Origin: Tolypothrix tenuis PCC 7101 | GTDB taxonomy: Bacteria; Cyanobacteriota; Cyanobacteriia; Cyanobacteriales; Nostocaceae | Length of the DNA stretch: 64,000 nucleotides | Direction: 5' to 3' | NCBI RefSeq assembly: GCF_002368295.1 | Contig: NZ_AP018248.1 | Coordinates: 6,038,510-6,102,509 of the forward strand | Shown: positions 52,724 through 59,918 of the stretch, one piece after another | Layout of the letters: every line of letters starts with the position of its first letter | Position numbering within the stretch: position 1 is the first letter of the stretch | The notes under the pieces: model-generated | Database searches by the model: none | Seen by the model: only the letters and a program-made list of their open reading frames with translations | What the model was told of the DNA's origin: nothing | Made by a program: the position numbers and the translations under genes

Positions 52724-53092
52724 TTATTTTTCTGTAGAGAATGTTGTTTGAACAGCTGGACGTGCTTTCTTTCTATATATCCGGCGCGTTCCACCAGCCA
52801 TGCCATACTCATCACTAGTTTTGCCATAGCGAGATGCAACACTCAGCAGCATTTGCTCAGAAATCATATTCAACTGACTTTCTGCTTCTATTAATGCAGA
52901 GTGTGTTGTCTCCACCATTGTTTTTGCTTGGTTATAGGCGGTTAATTTATCTCGAATTTCCAAAATTTTATTTTGATAACTGGCGATTGATAACCCATTA
53001 CCAAAGTCTAAGTCAGAATTGATCATCTGCATCCCTTCAATCCGTCGTTCAGCTTTGGTGAGTGCGATGGAATTGCGTCTCTTTTGCGCCAT
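52724..53092 (-). CDS. Small protein of unknown function, paralogue 2 (RYGKTSDEY..AGG family)
   Basis: The 122-residue, helix-rich protein with basic ends is a paralogue of the one at 19772-20167. Shared features are the RRIEGMQMINSDLDF segment against RVAGLKAIDPNISF, ISEQMLLSVASRYGKTSDEY against the ISDKML..KYGKDSNEY block, and AGG followed by Arg/Lys. The upstream region contains a 21-bp tandem array beginning 173 bases from the start codon, as for the first paralogue. Function unknown. It lies next to xisI and a broken xisI. Confidence 0.8.
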   Translation of the reverse strand: MAQKRRNSIALTKAERRIEGMQMINSDLDFGNGLSIASYQNKILEIRDKLTAYNQAKTMVETTHSALIEAESQLNMISEQMLLSVASRYGKTSDEYGMAGGTRRIYRKKARPAVQTTFSTEK

Positions 53093-53265
53093 AAAGTTTT
53101 CCTGTTGAAATTTTGATATGAAGAACCCTGATAATGCTTGATACTGAGTTCCTTAGATACCTTTAAGATACGCAATAAATAAATGTACTAGCCACAGTGA
53201 AGTTACAGAAGTTTGCTAGCAATAGTATGAGCAAAATTAATAAATAAGAGTATATTTCCGGAAAT

Positions 53266-53475
53266 TAGCTGCAAAAGCAAGTTTGCGAGTTGCAAAAGCA
53301 AGTTTGCGAGTTGCAAGTGTTAGTTTGCGAGTTGCAAAAGCAAGTTTACGAGTTGCAAATGTTAGTTTACGAGTTGCAAAAGCAAGTTTACGAGTTGCAA
53401 GTGTTAGTTTGCGAGTTGCAAAAGCAAGTTTACGAGTTGCAAGTGTTAGTTTGTGAGTTACAAGTGCTAGTTTAC
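53266..53475. repeat. 21-bp tandem repeat array 2 (exactly ten units)
   Basis: Ten units of 21 bases alternate between two forms, GAGTTGCAAAAGCAAGTTTAC and GAGTTGCAAGTGTTAGTTTGC, giving a 42-base higher order. It ends at a GCGATCGC octamer. It lies upstream of the minus-strand gene starting at 53092. The frame ELQKQVY/ELQVLVC is open only because 21 is a multiple of 3. Confidence 0.95.
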
Positions 53476-53566
53476 AAAGCGATCGCTTATTTATGGGGGA
53501 TGTGCGATCGCATTTATTTGGTTACCTTCAATATACAGTGTCGCGGGTAGGGGCAAGGCACAGTCC

Positions 53567-53758
53567 ATACGTGTCAACTTAACGTGAAACCCGCTTAGTT
53601 CAAGGTTTCGCCCTCACCCCCAGCCCCTCTCCCTCAGGGAGAGGGGAGCAAGAGATTCAATTCCCCTTCTCCTTGAGGGAGAAGGGGTTAGGGGATGAGG
53701 GCGAGGGTTTTTTTACAACGCCCGCCCTATATAGCTTTTAGCTTAAGTTGACACCAAT
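53567..53758. mobile_element. MITE family C, copy 3
   Basis: It runs from ATACGTGTCAACTTAACG to GCTTAAGTTGACACCAAT with the usual interior. The flanks GGGGCAAGGCACAG and GGGCACTGCCTTGCCC are themselves complementary, so it seems to sit inside another palindromic repeat. Confidence 0.87.
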
Positions 53759-53834
53759 GGGCACTGCCTTGCCCTTACAATTATCTGTACCTCACCAACT
53801 TGCAATCTGTTGCATTCCAGGAGGAAATTATCCG

Positions 53835-54197
53835 ATGGATTCACTAAAGGCTCAGTATAAGGACATCATTGAAAAAGTACTAAAAGAGTATGCTGATTTT
53901 TTAGGTAGCGACGAAGAAGTAGAAGTAGAATTAGTGTTTGATCAACAGCGCGTTGGCGCAGCCTCTCCGTAGGAGACTCGCTATCTTTTAGTAGAAGCTG
54001 GGTGGCAAAATGGCTACCGTATCTATGGCACTTTGCTACACATCGACATTATTGATCGTAAACTTTGGATTCAGCAGGATGGTACAGAAGAAGGTGTTGC
54101 TGTAGATTTAGTTGCTGCGGGAATTCCTAAAGAGCATATTGTTTTAGGTTTTAGAACTCCTGAACAACGCAAAATTACAGAGTTTGCGGTTTCGTGA
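53835..54197 (+). pseudogene. xisI: xisI homologue interrupted by a 24-bp net insertion with stop codon
   Basis: The first part reads as XisI from the ATG at 53835 (MDSLKAQYKDIIEKVLKEY to LVFDQQR). A small repeat then brings in a TAG at 53970-53972. Downstream, in the same frame, the protein resumes with YLLVEAGWQNGYRIYGTLL, IDRKLWIQQDGTEEGVAVDL and KITEFAV up to the TGA at 54195. Because the insertion is a multiple of three, only the stop codon breaks the gene. Suppression or read-through would restore a protein eight residues longer than the original; more likely it is a pseudogene. Confidence 0.85.
53953..53978. repeat. Short dispersed repeat inserted in xisI
   Basis: TTGGCGCAGCCTCTCCGTAG followed by GAGACT appears to replace the AT of a HIP1-like CGCGATCGCTAT. 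Size and GC-rich partly palindromic make-up match the 21-27 base short dispersed repeats known in Nostoc. Confidence 0.7.
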
Positions 54198-54238
54198 GCA
54201 GGTTTGTGGTATTGGTATCTGAGTTAGAATGTGCGATC

Positions 54239-54270
54239 CAATACTTGTTGGTTAAGGAGAAAAAGGGCTG
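54239..54270. mobile_element. MITE family A, left-end fragment
   Basis: CCAATACTTGTTGGTTAAGG and GAGAAAAAGGG match the left end of family A; the rest is missing and unrelated sequence follows. Confidence 0.6.
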
Positions 54271-54323
54271 ATCGCATCCCGGCGATTTATCTGGTTGCGG
54301 CTTGGCTATTCTGCAATCACACT

Positions 54324-54521
54324 TTATTCAGCCTGAGATTTATAAAAGCGCAGATGCACAATAGTGTTGTTGGTAAAAGAAAATTTCTGTCCTTTTTCAT
54401 CTAAAAAATAGTAACGTCCACTTTTAATGCCTATAAATTTACTCTGTAAGTTGTAGCCGTTGAGGAACTCAATTTTATATATTTCATTAGTCTTAAGTTC
54501 ACTAAATTGTACGGGTTCCAT
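54324..54521 (-). CDS. Small hypothetical protein
   Basis: The protein has about 65 residues from the ATG at 54521 (MEPVQFSELKTNEIYKIEFL). It is predicted to be mostly beta strand, with alternating hydrophobics as in small SH3- or Sm-like barrels (IGIKSGRYYFLDEKGQKFSF). A longer frame to a TTG at 54578 exists but lacks support; AAAGGAG lies rather far upstream of 54521. I do not recognise a family. Confidence 0.5.
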   Translation of the reverse strand: MEPVQFSELKTNEIYKIEFLNGYNLQSKFIGIKSGRYYFLDEKGQKFSFTNNTIVHLRFYKSQAE

Positions 54522-54578
54522 CTTTAATAAAAATGTTAACTCCTTTTGGATTGCTAAAATAACGTTAATTTTACGCAA

Positions 54579-55053
54579 AACAATTTAAAATTTTAAATTA
54601 AGTTAGCTCATTATCTAAAATGCCATATTTTGGTATGTTTTTGCTATATATAAATTGATTAAAATATTTAATAATATTTAGATAATTATATGCTTCAGGT
54701 AAATATATAGGGAAATAAAATTTAAATGTTTTTTTAAAATTCCATAAATGACAGTCGTTTTGGGCATTTATTAGCTAGCTAAAAGCAGACTGTTGTAATT
54801 TGATGTAACTTGATAAAAAACTGGCGCAATCTGCAATTTGTATAGCAACAATGTAGCGTTAATCACTAAAGAAATTAATATTAATTTTATGTAGCAGCTA
54901 GGGAAAAAACGATGATAATTATACTTTAATTTATGAAAAAATCTTAGGTTAGGAAACCTGCGTTACGAGTAGCGCTAACGCACCCTACTAAATGATCAGA
55001 AAAAATATAAAACGCCAACATTTTTTTACATTTTGTGGAGTTATTACTACCTA
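54579..55053. other. AT-rich intergenic region
   Basis: This stretch is strikingly AT-rich (for example 54590-54760) with no open frame of note. A fragment of repeat F (GAGTAGCGCTAACGCACCCTAC) lies near 54967-54988. Confidence 0.5.
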
Positions 55054-55188
55054 ATACCAATTCAAATAATGTTTGCGACAGATAAATCCTTTGTCAGGGC
55101 ACGGCATCCTCAATCTTTTGGCATATCAAATATCTTACTGGTGCCGTGCCCCTACTCATCTGTCGCGTTCTTTTTTCAAAATGGTATA
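55054..55188. mobile_element. MITE family B, copy 3 (complete)
   Basis: The 135-base element runs from ATACCAATTCAAATAATG to TTTTTTCAAAATGGTATA, with terminal inverted repeats and inner GGGCACGGCATCC / GGTGCCGTGCCCC arms. It is the most complete copy of the family. Confidence 0.87.
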
Positions 55189-55320
55189 ACTATCGCGACT
55201 TCTTTTGTTTTGGGCGATCGCACAACCACGCAGCGAGGGTTATGAGGTGCTTATCAAAGTTCCCTGATTCCTGTAGGATTTGATTGCAGACTACCCTGAC
55301 ATAGGCTGACAATCTATCCC

Positions 55321-57972
55321 ATGCAGAAAGTAACTCAATTGTCTATAGCCAGTTATTCCGGAGAAAATAGGCGAAAAATCAAATTTTTCCGCCTGTTTAT
55401 TTACTTTATTATGGCTTTGCTATGCAGTTTGAGTTCACCAATGATAGCGGTGGTTCCGGGAATTGCTGCTTCATCGCCACCGATTGTCAAAGAAATTGCA
55501 AATCCGGCTTCCCTACTGCAACAGGGTAAATTGCTTTACGATGCAGGAAAGTTTAGTGAGGCGGTGCAGGTATTGCAGCAAGCGGTGAAGGAATATCAAA
55601 CTCAAGGCGATCGCATCAAACAAGCCGCCACTTTGAGTAATCTTTCCCTAGCTTACCAGCAACTCGGCGCTTGGCAAGAAGCACAAAAGGCAATTACAGA
55701 CAGTTTAAATTTGCTCAAGGTCGAACAAAACAGCCAAAATCTGCAAATATTCGCGCAATCTTTAGATATTCAAGGACGCTTGCAATTAGCCACGGGACAG
55801 GCGGAGGCGGCTTTAGCAACTTGGCAACAAGCAGCAAAAATTTATACGCAGCTAAAACAAGAAAATGGCGTAGTGCGGACGCTAATTAATCAAGCGCAGG
55901 CTTTAAGAAGCCAAGGCGCTTACTTGCGCTCTGTAGAAATACTAGAAGAAGCGCATCAAAAACTACAATCGCAACCAAATTCTCTAGAAAAAGCCGTAGG
56001 ATTGCGATCGCTTGGAGATAGCCTGTTAGCCATAGGCGATGGGAAAAAGTCTGAAGCTGTCTTACAGCAAAGTCGAGAAATCGCCAAGAGTTTACCATCA
56101 AATGCAGAGCTTGGGGCAATTCTTGTTAGTTTAGGGAACAACGCCCGCACACAGCAGAACAAAGCAGGTGCGATCGCTTATTATCAGGAAGCTGTGCAAT
56201 TATCCCCCTCGCCTTTAACCAAAGTCCAAGCACAGCTAAATCTTCTCAGCCTACTCATCGAAGATAAACAGCTTTCCACAGCCGAAACCCTATTACCCGC
56301 CATCCAATCCCAGCTTGCACAACTCCCCCCCAGCCGTGCAAGTATTTACGCAGCAATTAACTTCGCCCAAAGCCTCAACAAACTCACAACTCCCAACTCC
56401 CAACTCCCCACTCTTGTACAGACGCGATTAATCGCGTCTCTGCAACTCACCACCGCTATTCAACAATCTCGCAATTTGGGGGATCAAAAAACAGAAGCTT
56501 ATGCTTTAGGCAGTTTAGCTAATTTGTACGAGCAAGCCCAAAATTGGCAAGAGGCGCAAAAGCTGACTAAACAAGCATTAGTTTTAGCGCAAACAAACAA
56601 CGCTCCGGAAATAGCTTATCGCTTAGAGTGGCAATTAGGCAGAATTTTTTGGGCACAAAAAGATTTAAAAAAAGCGATCGCAGCTTATGATGGGGCGGTA
56701 GGAACTCTCAATTCTCTGCGCCGGGACTTGGTTGCAATTAATCAGGATGTGCAATTTAGCTTCCGCGATAGTGTGGAACCAGTGTATCGAGAGTCTGTAG
56801 AGTTATTGCTGCAATCCCAAGCGGGAAAAGCTGATCACAAAATTTTAGATAAAGCACGCCAGCGCATTGAGGCTTTACAGTTAGCAGAATTAGATAACTT
56901 CTTTCGCGAAGCTTGTCTTTTAGGACAGAGTGTAGCTTTAGATCAAGTCGTAGATAAAGATAATCCTAATGCAGCAATTCTTTATCCGATTATTCTCCCG
57001 CAAGAAATTCAGGTAATTGTCAAAATTCCTCAAAAACCTCTACAGCATTACAGTACCCAAATTCCCCAAGCGGAAGTTAACAAAGTCTTGGTAGAACTAC
57101 GAAGAAATTTGGTGAGTCCGACTGCGCTTAACGCCGTTAAAACCCAAGGAAAACAGGTTTACGATTGGCTAATTAAACCTATTGAATCACAATTGCCAGA
57201 AAATAAAGTAAATACCCTCGTATTTGTACTCGATGGCGCATTACGCAACTTGCCAATGGCATCTCTCTACGATGGTAAACAATATTTAATCGAGAAATAT
57301 GCGATCGCACTTAGTGTAGGATTGCAATTACTTAATCCCAAACCTTTAGAAAAACAGCAATTGCGAGCCTTAACTGCTGGGTTAACAGAACCCCCGCCAA
57401 GTTTCCCCAACTTCTCACCGTTACCTGCAATTAAATCGGAAGTGGGTTTAATAGCCAAAGCTGGAGTTTCTACAACTAATCTCTTAGATGCAGAATTTAC
57501 CCAAAAGGCATTAGCAAAAGAAGTTAATCAAGTTCCCTTTAACATTCTACATTTGGCAACTCACGGTCAATTTAGCTCCCGCGCCGAAGACACATTTATC
57601 TTAGCTGCTGACGGTGCCATCAATGTCAAGCAATTTGATAACCTACTCCGCACGCGGGATGAAACCAAACCAGAACCAGTGGAACTATTAGTATTGAGTG
57701 CTTGTCAAACCGCCGCCGGCGATAACCGCGCCGCACTGGGTTTAGCTGGAGCCGCAATTAGAGCCGGAGCGCGCAGTACTGTAGCATCTTTGTGGCAAAT
57801 TGACGATCAATCCACAGCCATATTTGTAGGTGATTTCTATCAACAACTGCAAAGCAAGAAAGTTACTAAAGCCCAAGCTCTCCGTCATGCCCAGTTACAA
57901 TTATTGCAACACTCTAGCTACAAAGCGCCTTCTTATTGGTCGGCTTACGTATTAATTGGGAATTGGTTGTAA
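55321..57972 (+). CDS. Secreted TPR-CHAT domain protein
   Basis: The 883-residue protein has a signal peptide at about 25-50 (IYFIMALLCSLSSPMIAVVP). TPR units (about 60-440) include LLYDAGKFSEAVQVLQQAVK, and a CHAT domain follows from about 600. The caspase-like dyad is present: His 748 in ILHLATHGQF and Cys 795 in LLVLSACQTAAGD, so it could be an active protease. In cyanobacteria such proteins are often linked to haemagglutinin-type secreted proteins. A short peptide from a palindromic repeat lies in the TPR region. A DUF1822-CHASE2-DUF928 operon follows. Confidence 0.9.
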   Translation: MQKVTQLSIASYSGENRRKIKFFRLFIYFIMALLCSLSSPMIAVVPGIAASSPPIVKEIANPASLLQQGKLLYDAGKFSEAVQVLQQAVKEYQTQGDRIKQAATLSNLSLAYQQLGAWQEAQKAITDSLNLLKVEQNSQNLQIFAQSLDIQGRLQLATGQAEAALATWQQAAKIYTQLKQENGVVRTLINQAQALRSQGAYLRSVEILEEAHQKLQSQPNSLEKAVGLRSLGDSLLAIGDGKKSEAVLQQSREIAKSLPSNAELGAILVSLGNNARTQQNKAGAIAYYQEAVQLSPSPLTKVQAQLNLLSLLIEDKQLSTAETLLPAIQSQLAQLPPSRASIYAAINFAQSLNKLTTPNSQLPTLVQTRLIASLQLTTAIQQSRNLGDQKTEAYALGSLANLYEQAQNWQEAQKLTKQALVLAQTNNAPEIAYRLEWQLGRIFWAQKDLKKAIAAYDGAVGTLNSLRRDLVAINQDVQFSFRDSVEPVYRESVELLLQSQAGKADHKILDKARQRIEALQLAELDNFFREACLLGQSVALDQVVDKDNPNAAILYPIILPQEIQVIVKIPQKPLQHYSTQIPQAEVNKVLVELRRNLVSPTALNAVKTQGKQVYDWLIKPIESQLPENKVNTLVFVLDGALRNLPMASLYDGKQYLIEKYAIALSVGLQLLNPKPLEKQQLRALTAGLTEPPPSFPNFSPLPAIKSEVGLIAKAGVSTTNLLDAEFTQKALAKEVNQVPFNILHLATHGQFSSRAEDTFILAADGAINVKQFDNLLRTRDETKPEPVELLVLSACQTAAGDNRAALGLAGAAIRAGARSTVASLWQIDDQSTAIFVGDFYQQLQSKKVTKAQALRHAQLQLLQHSSYKAPSYWSAYVLIGNWL
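56415..56443. repeat. Palindromic repeat P inside the TPR-CHAT gene
   Basis: TGTACAGACGCGATTAATCG to CGTCTCTGC is preceded by AACTCCC heptads. It keeps the frame and encodes LVQTRLIASLQL between two TPR segments. Confidence 0.85.
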
Positions 57973-57974
57973 AG

Positions 57975-58050
57975 GGGGATAAGGGGTAATGGGGATTGGG
58001 GATTGGGGATTGGGGATTGGGGATTGGGTAATGGGTAATGGGGATTGGGA
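57975..58050. repeat. GGGGATT heptad repeats after the TPR-CHAT stop
   Basis: Five or more GGGGATT units and AATGGGT variants begin within a few bases of the stop codon. Confidence 0.82.
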
Positions 58051-58066
58051 TTGAGGATTTCTTCCC

Positions 58067-58258
58067 ATTGGTGTCAACTTAAGCTAAAAGCGTATAGGGC
58101 GGGCGTTGTACAAATACCTCGCTCCCTCATCCCCTAACCCCTTCTCCCGCAGGAGAAGGGGAACTAAATCTCTTGCTCCCTTCTCCCTCTGGGAGAGGGG
58201 CTGGGGGTGAGGGCGAAACCTTGCAACCAAACGGGTTTCACGTTAAGTTGACACCAAT
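58067..58258. mobile_element. MITE family C, copy 4 (perfect 11-bp target duplication)
   Basis: The 192-base element has ends ATTGGTGTCAACTTAA and TTAAGTTGACACCAAT, a perfect 16-base inverted repeat. GATTTCTTCCC is duplicated at 58056-58066 and 58259-58269. Reversed relative to copies 2 and 3. Confidence 0.93.
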
Positions 58259-58819
58259 GATTTCTTCCCCTACCGCTTCTGCTTCCTCTACTCCCTCATC
58301 TTTCTTTTTTCCTGTTTTATATCAATTTAGGGAAAAATACTTCTTTAGGAAGAAGACAGCCAAGAAAAAAATTATCGCCATACATGAAAGTGAGAATGGG
58401 ATTTTGACTCAGCACTTTCAAATGCAGCAAGAAGTCATTAATGCCAATTTGGGATATGTAGTATTATTTGAAAATCCTGTAAAAGCATTGTTTTTAAGGT
58501 TTTCAATCTAAAATCCAAAATCTAAAATCCAAAATTTCTGTAAGCTATTCCTAGCTTTGCAGAAATCAAATATGATTCCTATATCATGCTCATGACTAAA
58601 TAGAAATAGTCGCTTTTAAGGAGTGTTGTAATCGATAATAGATTCATAATTGATAGTTAATAATCAATAATTCACTCCTCATAATTCATTCATAATTGAG
58701 CGAAATTATGAAATTTTCATCTTGATCACAAAAATTTAATAATTCAAATTTTTTGGCATAAATTTAGTGAATGCAGTTGATATGTGTATAGCAGCATTGA
58801 TCACTGGGGACTTAACTCT
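58259..58819. other. Gap before the DUF1822 gene
   Basis: It contains CTTCCTCTA repeats, an open stretch up to 58511 that begins inside the MITE and has no convincing start or family match, and an AT-rich region (58560-58780) that probably contains the promoter of the following operon. Confidence 0.45.
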
Positions 58820-59788
58820 ATGACTTACACCACCTATAACCTAGATAATTTCTCTGTACCCTTGCCGATCGCTCAAGCAGCACGCACAACTGCTCAAAAG
58901 TTTGCCAACCAACAACCAACTCCCGAAAAAGCAGCACAAGTGAGGCTAAATACCTTAGCTGTGTTGGTGGTAAATGACTATTTGCAAATGATGGATATTG
59001 AAACAAATCTCAGCGCTAGTGATAGTTGGAATCCTGTAATGCGCTTATTTGCAGATATTGCTGACTTAGCTATACCCGGATTCGGTAGTTTGGAATGTCG
59101 CCCTGTAGGTGTTTTAGAAAATACTTGTGCTGTTCCCCCAGAAACATGGGAAGAACGCATAGGTTACATAGTTGTGCAAATTGATGAATCCTTACTAGAA
59201 GCAAAATTGCTGGGTTTTGTGGACAGTGTGGATACTGAAGAACTGTCTTTGAGTAAATTAAAATCTCCTGAAGCCTTCATTGAGCATTTAGCAAAATTAA
59301 AACTATCTTCAGCCAGCAAGCCAGTAAATTTAAGTCAGTGGTTTGCTGGTATATTTGAATCCAGTTGGCAAACTGTCGAAGCTTTGTGGAATTCTCAAGA
59401 ACCTGAATTAGCTTATGGGTTTCGCGGCCCGGAAACTTTTGAACAAGAAACTTCGCATCGGACAGAAACAATTACTAGGCGGGCAAAATTGATGGATTTT
59501 GGCATTCAAATTGCCGATAAACCCCTAATGTTGATTGTGGAACTTTGCCCCCAAGCTAATGAAAAAACCCATATTCGCTTGCAGTTACATCCTACAGGAA
59601 AGTTAAATTTTTTACCACCAGGAGTGCAACTTACAGTTTTAGATGATTCAGGCGCAGTATTTTTAGAAGCGCAAGCCAGAAGCGCCGACAATTACATTCA
59701 GTTACAGTTTCGCGGTGTGACCAAAGAAATATTTAGCGTCAGAGTAGCATTTAATGATATCAGTATTACAGAACAGTTTGTGATCTAA
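58820..59788 (+). CDS. DUF1822 family protein
   Basis: The protein has about 322 residues. The N-terminus (FSVPLPIAQAARTTAQKFAN) and VRLNTLAVLVVNDYLQMM are the DUF1822 hallmarks, with RLFADIADLAIPGFGSLECR and a beta-rich C-terminal half. The family is essentially cyanobacterial and of unknown function; it is commonly encoded before CHASE2/CHAT genes. I choose the ATG at 58820 over the upstream GTG at 58784 because conserved sequence begins there. The next gene starts 130 bases downstream. Confidence 0.88.
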   Translation: MTYTTYNLDNFSVPLPIAQAARTTAQKFANQQPTPEKAAQVRLNTLAVLVVNDYLQMMDIETNLSASDSWNPVMRLFADIADLAIPGFGSLECRPVGVLENTCAVPPETWEERIGYIVVQIDESLLEAKLLGFVDSVDTEELSLSKLKSPEAFIEHLAKLKLSSASKPVNLSQWFAGIFESSWQTVEALWNSQEPELAYGFRGPETFEQETSHRTETITRRAKLMDFGIQIADKPLMLIVELCPQANEKTHIRLQLHPTGKLNFLPPGVQLTVLDDSGAVFLEAQARSADNYIQLQFRGVTKEIFSVRVAFNDISITEQFVI

Positions 59789-59918
59789 AGGTGCAGCTAC
59801 TTTCCCGATTGTCAATAACTGGTAATAGGGATGTAATATTTGAAACACACAGGGCGATTCAAAATTCCAGGCTGACGATTGTGAATTTTGAATTTTCAAT
59901 GGGAGCGCAGCGACTGTC

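Noticed and set aside
53266..53550. Heptad coiled-coil protein ELQKQVYELQVLVC
   Set aside because: Frame begins inside the repeat array without a start signal and ends in unrelated sequence; an artefact of the 21-base period.
58173..58511. Hypothetical gene downstream of the TPR-CHAT gene
   Set aside because: The frame starts inside MITE family C and shows no domain, start signal or coding-like pattern.
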